The notes: a model not told the origin generated them from the letters alone. A stretch of DNA of 64,000 nt from Saccharospirillaceae bacterium (GCA_021208685.1 JAJOJJ010000011.1:186001-250000), one strand, 5' to 3'; positions 31,443 to 39,931 are shown, counted from the stretch's first letter. Made by a program: numbers and translations.

Positions 31443-33149
31443 TCAGCGGTCTGCCAGAGTGCGTAATGCCTCACTGGCGGTGAAAAATACCTGACCCGGG
31501 GCGAGCTCTTCGAGCAGATTGGTTTTACCCAGCTGATCCATGACCGGGCCTTTTACTTCGGCCAGATGCAGTTGAATGTGCTGCTTGCGCAGTTCTCTCA
31601 GCAGGTGTTGCAGGGTTTCAAAGCCGCTGAAATCGATATGATTGATGGCGCTGCCGACCAGAACCACATGGCGGATGTGCCCACCGCGTTGCAGGCGCTG
31701 GCGAATAACATCTTCCAGATACTGGCCATTGGCAAAATACAGATTTTCATCAATCCGGATCATCAGTACCTGTTCGCTGGTGGTTACCTGATGACGTTTA
31801 ACATTACGGAAATGATCACTGTTACCAACGCGGCCAATCTCCGCTATATGAGGTTCGCTGGAGCGGCGCAGATACAACACCAGTGACATCACCATGCCCA
31901 GTAAAATGCCATCGACCGCGCCGGCAGCCAGCACGGCGGTAAAGGTGACCAGCCACACCAGACCGTCACTTTTCTGAAAGCGCCAGGCCTGGATGGCATC
32001 CCTGAAACTGATCAGCGGTATGACGGCACTGACAATAATGACGGCGAGAACCGCGTAAGGAAGATCCATGAATAACCGGCTGGCGAACAGGCAAACCAGT
32101 GCAACCAGCACAACGGTAATGATGCTGGCCAGTTGGGTGCGGGCACCAGCAGCGCGGTTTACCACGCTGCGGCCAAACCCACCGGCTACCGGGAACGCCT
32201 GGCTGAAGGCGGCAGCCAGATTCGCGGTCCCTAACGCCAGCAGTTCCTGATTGCTGTGCAGACGTTGCGGCGCCGCGGTTACTGATCCTGTGTCCGGTGC
32301 CGGCGCAAGGGCTGCTGCCGCCGAAAGACTCGACAGATAGCCAAGCAGGGCAATAACAGCGGCGGCTGGCAACAGCGTTTGCCACTGCTCAAGGCTCAGG
32401 ATTGGCAGCGTCAGTGCTGGCAGGCCTGCCGGTAATTCACCAATGGTCGCGATGTCCGGGGCGGTCGTCTGAACGATGATAATGCCTGCGACAACGGCTG
32501 CCAGTGGTCCGGATTTATTCAGCAGGCTGCTCAGGCTCTGGGGCAGACGGGCGGTCATTTTGGGTAACAGCCATTGCCAGACAGACAATAACAGCAGGGC
32601 AGCCAGAGCAACGCTCAGTGCGTCCGGCTGCCACTGCTCAGAGTTGCTGATAAACAGTATTGCCGTTTGCCACAATGAGTTACCACCGGGTACAGGAATG
32701 CCGGTTATGTATTTCAGCTGGCTGACCACAATCAGAATGGCGGTTGCACTGGTAAAGGCAGAAATCACGGAATGGCTGATGAACGTCGTCCAGCGTCCCA
32801 GATCAATCAGAAAAAACAGCAACAGCCACAGACCGGTCAGCAGTGCCAGAGCACTGGCCATGCTCAGATACTCTGTGCTGCCGGGCATGGCCATATTGTG
32901 CAGTGCTTCAAAGGTCATCAGGGAAATAACAGCCACCGGGCCAACGGCCAGAATTGGGCTGCTGCCCAGCAGGGCATAGGCCAGTACCGGCAGCAATGCG
33001 GCATACAGTCCGGCCTGTGCCGGCATTCCGGCCAGCAGAGCGTATGCCATGGCTTGCGGTGTGATCAGTGCGGCAACGATCAGTCCGGCTGTCATGTCAG
33101 GCATCAGCCAGCGGCGCTGATAACCCGACAGGGTGTTAGTCAGGCGCAT
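31443..33149 (-). CDS. SulP family inorganic anion transporter with STAS domain
   Basis: A 568-residue inner-membrane permease. About ten to twelve helices span residues 12-415, starting with the SulP signature (DMTAGLIVAALITPQAMAYA, then LLAGMPAQAGLYAALLPV), and a STAS domain occupies about 435-560 (LMIRIDENLYFANGQYLEDV; HVVLVGSAINHIDFSG). Family members carry sulfate, bicarbonate or other anions. Its start overlaps the end of the upstream BigR-type gene by 14 bases, so both are translated from one message. That repressor normally controls sulfide stress genes, which suggests a role in sulfate or sulfite export or uptake here. Confidence 0.93.
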   Translation of the reverse strand: MRLTNTLSGYQRRWLMPDMTAGLIVAALITPQAMAYALLAGMPAQAGLYAALLPVLAYALLGSSPILAVGPVAVISLMTFEALHNMAMPGSTEYLSMASALALLTGLWLLLFFLIDLGRWTTFISHSVISAFTSATAILIVVSQLKYITGIPVPGGNSLWQTAILFISNSEQWQPDALSVALAALLLLSVWQWLLPKMTARLPQSLSSLLNKSGPLAAVVAGIIIVQTTAPDIATIGELPAGLPALTLPILSLEQWQTLLPAAAVIALLGYLSSLSAAAALAPAPDTGSVTAAPQRLHSNQELLALGTANLAAAFSQAFPVAGGFGRSVVNRAAGARTQLASIITVVLVALVCLFASRLFMDLPYAVLAVIIVSAVIPLISFRDAIQAWRFQKSDGLVWLVTFTAVLAAGAVDGILLGMVMSLVLYLRRSSEPHIAEIGRVGNSDHFRNVKRHQVTTSEQVLMIRIDENLYFANGQYLEDVIRQRLQRGGHIRHVVLVGSAINHIDFSGFETLQHLLRELRKQHIQLHLAEVKGPVMDQLGKTNLLEELAPGQVFFTASEALRTLADR

Positions 33150-33480
33150 GCAAAGAAGTCTCCTGATGGGCGGCAGGCGGTGTTGTATCGCAATATAAAC
33201 CGTTCAGTACGTTGATAATCCGTTCGGCTTTATCGTCACTGAGCTGATAATAGACATTCTGAGCGCTGCGCCGGGTGTGTACCAGATGTTCGCTGCGCAA
33301 CCAGGCCAGATGCTGGGACAGTGCCGACTGACTCAGAGGCAAGCGGTTGGTCAGTTCGCTGACCGATATTTCACCATGGCGCAGGCAGCAAAGAATGGTC
33401 AGGCGGTGCTCATTGGCCAGCGCCTTAAGCAGGCGGACGGCCTCCTGACGATGATGATCGAGGGCATCGTGGTTGATCAT
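33136..33480 (-). CDS. ArsR/SmtB-type repressor resembling BigR/SqrR (sulfide-responsive)
   Basis: A 114-residue winged-helix protein. Features are VRLLKALANEHRLTILCCLRHGEI, a recognition helix in LPLSQSALSQHLAWLRSEHLV and the wing RRSAQNVYYQLS. Cysteines in the ILCCL helix and near the end (GLYCD) correspond to the pair that forms a tetrasulfide bridge in BigR/SqrR, so it probably senses persulfides. It is the first gene of the run with SulP and is divergent, 101 bases apart, from the persulfide dioxygenase gene, the usual target. AT-rich repeats in the gap are good operator candidates. Confidence 0.88.
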   Translation of the reverse strand: MINHDALDHHRQEAVRLLKALANEHRLTILCCLRHGEISVSELTNRLPLSQSALSQHLAWLRSEHLVHTRRSAQNVYYQLSDDKAERIINVLNGLYCDTTPPAAHQETSLHAPD

Positions 33481-33519
33481 GAATTGTCTTCCGGACTACG
33501 CTTTTGGAAGTGTATATCA

Positions 33520-33548
33520 AATATTGCTAAATAAGAATATGCTAATAT
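33520..33548. promoter_or_regulatory. Candidate operator between the BigR-type and persulfide dioxygenase genes
   Basis: Repeats AATATTGCTAA (33520-33530) and AATATGCTAATAT (33536-33548) occur in a very AT-rich divergent promoter region, with a third similar CGCTAAAT near 33554. This is the position expected for the repressor, which would control both directions. The exact site was not tested. Confidence 0.45.
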
Positions 33549-33581
33549 AATCACGCTAAATTCATGTCGCCGGAGGTAACC

Positions 33582-34466
33582 ATGACCCGCCTGCCAAGTG
33601 ATCCCGCTATACACATCGACAGTTTTTTCCACGCCGATACGTTTACGTTCACCCACCTGCTCATTGATAAAAGCACGGGTTATGCGGCAGTTATCGATCC
33701 GGTGCTCGATTTTGATCAGAAGTCCGGGCGGACCAGCACCGCATTCATTGACGCTATTCTGGCTCAGGCCGCGCAGCAATCGCTGACGCTCAAATATGTG
33801 CTGGAAACCCATGCCCATGCCGATCATCTGACCGCTGCGGATTACATTCGCCAGTACACTGAGGCACAGATTGTAATTGGCGCTGACATTCGTCAGGTAC
33901 AGCGCACCTTCAAGAACATTTTTAATGAAGATGAGCGCTTTCTCGCTGATGGGCATCAGTTTGATCAGCTGGTCAGCGACGGCGACCGTCTGCCGTTAGG
34001 TAACAGTCAGATTGATGTGCTGGCGACGCCCGGCCATACGCCAGCCTGTGTCAGCTATCAGGTGAATCAACGCGATGTCTTTGTCGGCGATACGCTGTTT
34101 ATGCCGGATGTCGGTACGGCACGCTGTGATTTTCCCGGTGGGGATGCTGCTGTTCTGTTTCAGTCAGTGCAGCGATTACTGGCGTTGCCGGAGGATACGG
34201 TACTGCATTTGTGTCATGACTATCCGCCGTCTGATCGACCGGTTTGCTCTGCCGTTACGGTGGCGGAGCAGCGGGCTGACAATATCCATGTAAAAGCCGG
34301 TATCAGTGAGGCGGATTTCATTCAGATGCGTAACGAGCGTGATGCCGGACTGGATATGCCGCGTCTGATTCTTCCGTCTTTGCAGATAAATATCCGGGCA
34401 GGGGCTTTTCCTCAGGCTGAAGACAATGGCGTGGCATACCTTAAGCTGCCATTAAACCTGTTATAA
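33582..34466 (+). CDS. MBL-fold persulfide dioxygenase (ETHE1/Blh-like)
   Basis: A 294-residue metallo-beta-lactamase-fold enzyme. The metal motif THAHADHLTAADYI (H-x-H-x-D-H), the second His in GHTPACVSYQV and the metal-bridging aspartate in FVGDTLFMPDVGTARCDFPGG are intact; the GTARCDFPGG loop is diagnostic of ETHE1-like persulfide dioxygenases. It oxidises glutathione persulfide to sulfite. ATG 33582 has a strong CGGAGG. Its divergent neighbours are the BigR-type repressor and SulP, so the three form a sulfide detoxification unit in which sulfite or sulfate could leave through SulP. Rhodanese is not fused. Very confident in the family. Confidence 0.93.
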   Translation: MTRLPSDPAIHIDSFFHADTFTFTHLLIDKSTGYAAVIDPVLDFDQKSGRTSTAFIDAILAQAAQQSLTLKYVLETHAHADHLTAADYIRQYTEAQIVIGADIRQVQRTFKNIFNEDERFLADGHQFDQLVSDGDRLPLGNSQIDVLATPGHTPACVSYQVNQRDVFVGDTLFMPDVGTARCDFPGGDAAVLFQSVQRLLALPEDTVLHLCHDYPPSDRPVCSAVTVAEQRADNIHVKAGISEADFIQMRNERDAGLDMPRLILPSLQINIRAGAFPQAEDNGVAYLKLPLNLL

Positions 34467-34548
34467 CGGGCTTTGCATGGCAATGACTTTTTGGCATTTG
34501 CACCGATTTCTATTAGTCTGAATGCAACCAAACAAAAAGGAATAAGCC

Positions 34549-34986
34549 ATGCTGGCGAACAACCGTTGGGTCAGGGCTACCGGTAGTCTGAATGATAAAC
34601 CCATCAGTATTCAGTACCGCGAAGACTGGGAACTTGCCCGTGAAGCAGAGTTATACCCGCTGTGTGTACAAATCGCCTGGAACGCTCACAGCGTTGACGA
34701 CAGTACCGGCTTTCCCAGCTTGCCTGAGCAGGGCAAAATCCTCACCTTTGGTGAGCTTCTGCAACATAATCTTGAGCCCGGCGAAAATGCCCTGGTTGCA
34801 ATGGTGATTACCCACGACGGAGTATGTCAGTGGATCATTTACTGCAAAGATATTGAGCGGCTGAAAGAAGGTCTTGATCATATCCCCACGGGTGAGGGCT
34901 TATACCCGATTGACGTGGTGGCGGATGAAGACCCTCTGTGGAATACCTTTACACAGGTTTATCAGGCGATTCGTTCAGAAGCCTGA
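34549..34986 (+). CDS. DUF695-like protein
   Basis: A 145-residue soluble protein. It begins MLANNRWVRATGSLNDKPIS; the IQYREDWELAREAELYPLCV, ALVAMVITHDGVCQWIIYCK and late DPLWNTFTQVYQAI stretches look like DUF695, a small family of unknown function. AAAGGAATAAGCC precedes the ATG. Its last 38 bases overlap, tail to tail, the end of the GTPase gene on the other strand. I am only moderately sure of the family name. No functional clue in the neighbours. Confidence 0.7.
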   Translation: MLANNRWVRATGSLNDKPISIQYREDWELAREAELYPLCVQIAWNAHSVDDSTGFPSLPEQGKILTFGELLQHNLEPGENALVAMVITHDGVCQWIIYCKDIERLKEGLDHIPTGEGLYPIDVVADEDPLWNTFTQVYQAIRSEA

Positions 34987-35860
34987 GCGCCTCCAGCCGG
35001 CGTTCTTCAATTTCAGCCAGCTCCTGTTCGACTATGGCCGGGTTTTCCAGCGTAATCCGGCCAATTTTTCCCGCCCGCAATTCATGCAGACACAACTCAG
35101 CGGCTTTATGCAGATCGGCAATGCCACCGGGTTTCAGGCAGCCGCGTTTTGCGGCAATGGTGCTCAGGGCATCCGAAGCGGTTGCCGGTAATTCCTTAAA
35201 GCGAAACCGTGCCGACAGCTCTGAACCGTATTGATTGAGCAGATAACCAAGCGCATAGGTTGCTACATCGGTGTATTCCATGGCGGTATCTTTCACTGCA
35301 CCGCTGGCCGCCAGGCGATAGCCGCTGTGTTCGTTCTCAAATTTGGGCCAGAGAATTCCCGGGGTATCTGAAAGGACGATGCCATTCTTCAGGTCGATCA
35401 TCTGATTGGCCTTGGTTACCGCAGGTTCATTACCGGTTTTAGCGATATAGCGCCCCGCGAGGGCGTTGATCAGGGTGGATTTACCCACATTGGGAATGCC
35501 CATAATCATGACCCGGACAGAGAGCTTCTTTTCCAGTCGGGCAGCGCCCAGCTTTCGGCATAAATCAATGAGTTTCTTAACCTGACTGCGGTCTTCTGCG
35601 ACCAGCGGAATGGCCTGAGTATTGTGTTGCTTACCAAAGTAATCGACCCATTGCTGAGTCACTCCGGGATCGGCCAGATCCGCTTTATTAAGCACCTTTA
35701 TGCAGGTTTTATCACCGCGCAGTTCGTCAACCAGTGGGTTGGTGCTGGAGTATGGCAGGCGGGCGTCAAGTACTTCGACCACGATGTCGATGTCAGGCAT
35801 CGCTTCGCTGATTTTCTTGCGGGCTTTGTTCATGTGCCCTGGGAACCATTGAATGGCCAT
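34949..35860 (-). CDS. ylqF: Ribosome biogenesis GTPase YlqF/RbgA
   Basis: A 303-residue circularly permuted GTPase for large-subunit assembly. It starts MAIQWFPGHMNKARKKI, the family signature. The G motifs are in permuted order: VLNKADLAD (G4), then GIPNVGKSTLINAL (G1) and LSDTPGILWP (G3). The C-terminal RNA-binding-like region includes RFRFKELPATASDAL and a helical tail. The ATG at 35860 is preferred to a start 69 bases upstream that lacks the conserved opening. It overlaps the DUF695-like gene by 38 bases at the 3' ends. Length is normal. Confidence 0.93.
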   Translation of the reverse strand: MAIQWFPGHMNKARKKISEAMPDIDIVVEVLDARLPYSSTNPLVDELRGDKTCIKVLNKADLADPGVTQQWVDYFGKQHNTQAIPLVAEDRSQVKKLIDLCRKLGAARLEKKLSVRVMIMGIPNVGKSTLINALAGRYIAKTGNEPAVTKANQMIDLKNGIVLSDTPGILWPKFENEHSGYRLAASGAVKDTAMEYTDVATYALGYLLNQYGSELSARFRFKELPATASDALSTIAAKRGCLKPGGIADLHKAAELCLHELRAGKIGRITLENPAIVEQELAEIEERRLEALRLLNESPDKPV

Positions 35861-36068
35861 AGTGACGCTTTCCAATTGACGAGTGATTAAAAGGGCGGCA
35901 CATTGTAAAGCAAGGCCAGTGGAGAGCAACCGCTCACTTAAGCGCAGTGGCCTGAATATAGGTAAGAACTGCGTTTACTGGTGAGAATCTCCGACACTGG
36001 ACTGTCACAATTGCGGGTTACCCTAAACCTCAATCGGCAAGGTGAAATTGATCGGATTGGAGACAACT

Positions 36069-36260
36069 ATGGATGTCTTACCAGAAAATTTTGCCCGGAG
36101 TGCCAAGAAGCAGGGGCGTCAGGCTTCGGCAACGGTCTCCGGTCGGCGGCGTGCAGGATTTCTGCTCGGCAATAAATTTGTTTTTTCAGATCAGTCTGAG
36201 ATTGTCTGGGTTGAAGCTGGACCGGGCGAATTCAGGGAATTGCGGATCTGGCGTAAATAG
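36069..36260 (+). CDS. Small basic hypothetical protein
   Basis: A 63-residue protein, starting MDVLPENFARSAKKQGRQA and rich in Arg, Lys and Gln near the front, with a more ordered second half (FLLGNKFVFSDQSEIVWVEAG). TTGGAGACAACT precedes ATG 36069 with good spacing. It ends 49 bases before a strong terminator, which supports a real small gene. I do not recognise it. It is convergent with the gene at 36343. Confidence 0.6.
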   Translation: MDVLPENFARSAKKQGRQASATVSGRRRAGFLLGNKFVFSDQSEIVWVEAGPGEFRELRIWRK

Positions 36261-36309
36261 CCGGCAGATTGTCAGTCATTGCCGCTTTGCTCGCGGAGTC
36301 ATTGAAATG

Positions 36310-36342
36310 ACCGGAGCTTTTCACAGCTCCGGTTCGGTTTTG
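36310..36342 (+). terminator. Intrinsic terminator after the small gene at 36069
   Basis: ACCGGAGCT-TTTCAC-AGCTCCGGT followed by TCGGTTTTG. It lies between this gene and the convergent one ending at 36343. Confidence 0.75.
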
Positions 36343-36957
36343 TCAGCTGCCGAACATCGACAGTGGCTGTTTTCCTTCGCTGGTTTCCTGCGCGTGATGA
36401 TCAGACGCTTCTGGCGTTGCTGACATGGTGGTCACACCGTTATCGCTGTTGTTGGCATTGACCGGCGTATTCTCAGCCTGAGGTGCGATCGGTGCTGTTT
36501 CATCATCAGTGTCGGATTCGTCGTTATCCGCGTGGCTGGATGAGGGACGATTACCGGACTCCTGTAATTTAGCTTTTTTACGTTCAATCTTGGTGATCTG
36601 GCGATCATGATTTGCCCAGACTCCGGTTTTGATTTCAACGTTGTGAATACCGTTTTCCTCAGCAATTTCATCCGCCAGTGAGCGTGCTGCTTCATCAGCA
36701 TCCCGGGCCAGCAACTTACGTTCACCGGCATCCAGCCGGGCGAATAGATCAATCAGGGCGTTGGACAAAACTTCCTGGGCGATTTCGTCCCGGTTTTTAC
36801 GGAAGCGGCGCGCAATCACATTGAGCATGGCCAGATCGTTGGCGTCCAGACGTATGGTCAGTGCGGCCAGAGTCTGCTCGCGTTCACGTTTTGCTTTCTC
36901 TTCCTCGTAGTAACGATCAACAAGAGATTGGGTGCTGGTAATATCGATATCCTGCAT
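36343..36957 (-). CDS. Hypothetical protein with coiled N-terminus and disordered acidic C-terminus
   Basis: A 204-residue protein. Residues 1-110 are helical and charged: DRYYEEEKAKREREQTLA, then LTIRLDANDLAMLNVIARRF, which looks like a ribbon-helix-helix-type segment, and NRDEIAQEVLSNALIDLFA. The last 80 residues are low-complexity, rich in Asp, Asn, Ser and Glu, and end with KQPLSMFGS. I do not recognise the family. The N-domain could be a DNA-binding or partner-binding module, a guess based on the RLDANDLAMLNVIARRFRKNRDEIA's RHH-like pattern read in parts. No neighbours suggest a job. Confidence 0.7.
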   Translation of the reverse strand: MQDIDITSTQSLVDRYYEEEKAKREREQTLAALTIRLDANDLAMLNVIARRFRKNRDEIAQEVLSNALIDLFARLDAGERKLLARDADEAARSLADEIAEENGIHNVEIKTGVWANHDRQITKIERKKAKLQESGNRPSSSHADNDESDTDDETAPIAPQAENTPVNANNSDNGVTTMSATPEASDHHAQETSEGKQPLSMFGS

Positions 36958-37078
36958 GATTGGCTTCCGTCTGGTGGTTCAGATTCAGTCGGGTACTGTA
37001 TATGTTTACATGGGTTTTGTGCAACCGCCTGCGGTTGTTTATAGTAGTTGCCGTTGTCAATTTTGTTATGGGCTGATT

Positions 37079-37375
37079 ATGAATATTGCTGATTCCATTG
37101 CCGCTAAACTCGCTGTTTTATCCCCTTCGCATCTGGATATCCTTAATGAAAGTCATAGACATGCGGGGCCTGCCACTGAATCACATTTCAAGCTGGTTGT
37201 GGTCAGTACAGAATTTGATGGTAAGCGTCCGGTCGCGCGACATCAGCGGGTTTATCAGTTGCTTGCCGAGGAGCTATCCGGGCCTGTTCATGCTCTGGCT
37301 CTGCATCTTTATTCACCTCAGGAATGGCAGGAAGCGACCGTGCCGCCATCCCCTCAGTGTCAGGGCGGTCATTGA
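37079..37375 (+). CDS. bolA: BolA-family protein
   Basis: A 98-residue cytoplasmic protein. It begins MNIADSIAAKLAVLSPSHLD and has the BolA signature HLDILNESHRHAGPATESHF, with the loop histidines, then FKLVVVSTEFDGK and VARHQRVYQLLAEEL. BolA proteins partner with monothiol glutaredoxins and bind iron-sulfur clusters or DNA. The SHRH.GP.TESHFK pattern fits BolA itself more than YrbA. The start is set by the conserved beginning, since the frame is open far upstream; no strong ribosome-binding site is visible. Confidence 0.93.
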   Translation: MNIADSIAAKLAVLSPSHLDILNESHRHAGPATESHFKLVVVSTEFDGKRPVARHQRVYQLLAEELSGPVHALALHLYSPQEWQEATVPPSPQCQGGH

Positions 37376-37535
37376 CCAGCGCCGCTAGCGGGGCATTATA
37401 GGCCTGTATTTGCGGGCCTGTTTCCGCGTCGGATCTGCCGCTCAGAACCGCGCTATTTTGGCTGATGTGCACCTACATTGAACCTGAAAGTGCAGGCATT
37501 CTGCGGCCTGTAATAAAGCATAGCGAGATCTATAT

Positions 37536-38198
37536 ATGCGGTTGGCTGCTCGTCTGCTGGTAGTGCTGTCTTTGTTGTTGGGTCAGGTCTGTATGGCAGA
37601 CTGGGAGCTGGCTAAAGACGATAAAAGTAATCAGATTCGTGTGTATACGCGTGATGCTGAAGATTCAGATATGCGTGAATTCCGTGGCGAGATGCACGTT
37701 CAGACGTCCTTGTCTGCACTGGTGGCGCTGATCGAAGATAATAAAGCCGGTCCGCAGTGGATACATCACTGCCGTGCGCTGGAAGTGATTGAGCAGATTT
37801 CTGACTATGAGCGGCTGTTTTATATGGTGACGGAAGCACCCTGGCCGGTAAAAGACCGCGATAGTGTCATCTACAGTGTTCTTACTCAGGATAAGGCGGA
37901 TGGGACGGTACATATCGACATGCAGGTCCGCAATCAGGTATTTCCGGCCAGTGATGAGTTTATCCGCATAACCGATATGCAGGGTTTTTGGGAGTTTCAG
38001 CCGCAGGATAATGGCTGGGTCCGGGTAATCTATCAGGTTCATGCAGATCCGGCAGGAGGGATTCCGGCCTGGCTGGCCAATAGCATGGTTGTTGAAACCC
38101 CTTATTACACGCTGAAAAATATGCGCAAAATGATCACTCAGGAGCCCTATGTGAGTGCGTACCTGTCCCATATTCAGGACATTGGCGTAAAGCACTAA
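37536..38198 (+). CDS. Periplasmic START-domain protein
   Basis: A 220-residue secreted protein. The signal peptide is residues 1-21 (LLVVLSLLLGQVCMA, cut before DWELA). The mature part matches bacterial START/StAR-like lipid-binding proteins: WELAKDDKSNQIRVYTRD, a SLSALVALIEDNKAGPQWIH lid region, FYMVTEAPWPVKDRDSVIYS and WEFQPQDNGWVRVIYQVHAD. Ligands are probably lipids or other hydrophobics. It precedes the PstS-OmpA gene by 117 bases, with the Pho boxes in between, so they are separate units. Complete. Confidence 0.88.
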   Translation: MRLAARLLVVLSLLLGQVCMADWELAKDDKSNQIRVYTRDAEDSDMREFRGEMHVQTSLSALVALIEDNKAGPQWIHHCRALEVIEQISDYERLFYMVTEAPWPVKDRDSVIYSVLTQDKADGTVHIDMQVRNQVFPASDEFIRITDMQGFWEFQPQDNGWVRVIYQVHADPAGGIPAWLANSMVVETPYYTLKNMRKMITQEPYVSAYLSHIQDIGVKH

Positions 38199-38250
38199 TA
38201 CCTCAGAATGATGCCGCGGATTCATGAATATTCGTTCCGGACTCGGGCAT

Positions 38251-38279
38251 TTGTCATTGCATTGTCATAAAAGCGTCAT
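38251..38279 (+). promoter_or_regulatory. Pho box: three tandem PhoB half-sites upstream of the PstS-OmpA gene
   Basis: TTGTCAT (38251-38257), TTGTCAT (38262-38268) and GCGTCAT (38273-38279) repeat with an 11-base period and 4-base spacers, exactly the PhoB arrangement (CTGTCAT-N4-CTGTCAT). A -10-like TACAAT begins at 38279, so the repeats replace the -35 box. The start codon is 37 bases downstream of the last repeat. Confidence 0.88.
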
Positions 38280-38315
38280 ACAATCCCGCGCACATTAAAC
38301 TCAGAAGTAAGTACT

Positions 38316-39686
38316 ATGAATTTCTGGCGCGCTTCCTTTTCTTTAATACTAACGTTTGTCTTCGCTGCAACGGCGGCTAAGGCTGGACAAACAGCTCCTT
38401 TTGAGGGGTTGCCTGTTGATGGGGATGTTAATCTCTTTTCTGTTCAGGGTTCGAACACCATTGGTGAAGATTTGGCCCCACGACTTGCCAGAGCTTACCT
38501 GACCAGCAAGGGTGCAGAGGATGTCCGAATTCTTGCGGGAACGATTGAAAACGAGCGTATTATCACAGGCTTTTATCGCCCGACCCGAACCCGTGTGAGT
38601 ATTTTTGTGGCGGCTCATGGTTCAGGAACCGGTTATTCCGGCTTGCTGGATGGCAGTGCGGATATTGCGGCCTCGTCCAGACCCATCAAAGATTCGGAAT
38701 ATCAGATGCTGCGCGATATTGCTGATATGCGCAGTGTGAAGAGTGAGCACATCGTTGGCATCGACGGTCTGGCGATTATTGTTAATCCTGACAACCCTGT
38801 CAGTGATCTCAGTGTTCAGGAACTGGCTGACATTTTTTCCGGTGAATATCAGGATTGGTCTGAACTGGGCGGTACTCCGGGGCCAATTAATCTTTACGCC
38901 CGTGATAATAATTCTGGTACCTGGGATAGTTTCAAGAGCATGGTTCTGGGGAGCCAGTATCGCCTGAGTGAGAAAGCACTGCGTTTTGAATCAAGCCAGG
39001 AGCTGTCTGACAGGGTATCAGCGGATCGCTACGGTATCGGTTTTATCGGTTTGTCGTTTGTCCGTTCAGCAAAACCGATTTCTGTCTCTGATGGCAGTGC
39101 CAAATCGTTATTACCAAATAAACTGACCGTTGCGACAGAGGATTATGCATTATCGCGCCGTTTGTTTATGTACACCGATGATGAGCCAGCCAATGCGTAT
39201 GTTAAAGAATTCATTGATTTCTCTTTACAGGATGACGGGCAAAAAATTGTTGCCGATGTTGGATTCATCTCTCAAGAACTGAAAGCCGTTGTACCTGAAT
39301 TTTACAATGAACTGCCTGAGGATTTCCGGCAGCTGACAACTGATGCCAAGCGCCTGACGATTAACTTCCGCTTTCAGGAAGGCAGTGCAAAACTGGACAA
39401 TAAAGCGCTGAAAGATCTGGAACGTCTGGCCGATTTTCTCCATGCCAATGGTTCTGCTGAGGTGGTGCTGATTGGGTTTGGTGATAAAAAGAAAACCGAA
39501 AAACGCTCGCAGTTATTATCCAAATTGCGTGCAATGGCTGTCCGTCGCGAGCTGGTGCGTTATGGGATTTATCCTAAGGATTCGGTTGGCTACGGTGAGG
39601 ATCTGCCCGTTGCTTCCGTTAATGGTTCAGAAGGGCGCAACAAAAACCGCCGGGTGGAAGTCTGGGTGCGTAACGCCGGGGCGTGA
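38316..39686 (+). CDS. PstS-type phosphate-binding protein fused to a C-terminal OmpA domain
   Basis: A 456-residue secreted protein. Signal peptide 1-23 (ATAAKA cleavage). Residues 35-325 form a PstS-like binding domain: SVQGSNTIGEDLAPRLARAY, AAHGSGTGYSGLLDGSADIA with the phosphate-binding SGT.. and D.. loops, ASSRPIKDSEYQML and INLYARDNNSGTWDSF. Residues 335-456 form an OmpA-like peptidoglycan-binding domain (INFRFQEGSAKLDNKALKDL; EGRNKNRRVEVWV end). The protein should bind phosphate and dock to the cell wall. Three tandem Pho boxes precede it, so it is induced by phosphate limitation. No pstCAB genes are adjacent. The fusion is uncommon but known in some marine gammaproteobacteria. Confidence 0.88.
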   Translation: MNFWRASFSLILTFVFAATAAKAGQTAPFEGLPVDGDVNLFSVQGSNTIGEDLAPRLARAYLTSKGAEDVRILAGTIENERIITGFYRPTRTRVSIFVAAHGSGTGYSGLLDGSADIAASSRPIKDSEYQMLRDIADMRSVKSEHIVGIDGLAIIVNPDNPVSDLSVQELADIFSGEYQDWSELGGTPGPINLYARDNNSGTWDSFKSMVLGSQYRLSEKALRFESSQELSDRVSADRYGIGFIGLSFVRSAKPISVSDGSAKSLLPNKLTVATEDYALSRRLFMYTDDEPANAYVKEFIDFSLQDDGQKIVADVGFISQELKAVVPEFYNELPEDFRQLTTDAKRLTINFRFQEGSAKLDNKALKDLERLADFLHANGSAEVVLIGFGDKKKTEKRSQLLSKLRAMAVRRELVRYGIYPKDSVGYGEDLPVASVNGSEGRNKNRRVEVWVRNAGA

Positions 39687-39862
39687 GTTTCCCTGCAATG
39701 ATGGTTCCGCTCTGATGGGCTGCGGTCTCTTTTGGTGCCCATTCAACTTTTTGGCGTGAATGCGGGTTTTGCTTCGTTTGTGAGCATGGCCCGCTGCTGT
39801 TTACCGTGGCTTTTATGAGTGTTGTGATGGCAGCGAGTCCGTGCGATCCGGCAATTTAGCGG

Positions 39863-39931
39863 CCATTGCGAGGAGCCCAGCGACGCGGCAATCTTGCTTA
39901 AGATAGACGCGTGGGTTGTTTCGTCGCTGGG
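39863..39931. repeat. REP-like palindromic repeat of the CATTGCGAGGAGC type
   Basis: CATTGCGAGGAGC is followed by CCCAGCGACG (39876-39885), GGCAATCT, and the reverse complement CGTCGCTGGG (39922-39931). This general motif (CATTGCGAGGAG..GCGACG.GGCAATC) is a repeat I have met in many unrelated bacterial genomes. It sits in the 270-base gap after the PstS-OmpA gene, which contains nothing else that I recognise. Confidence 0.65.
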
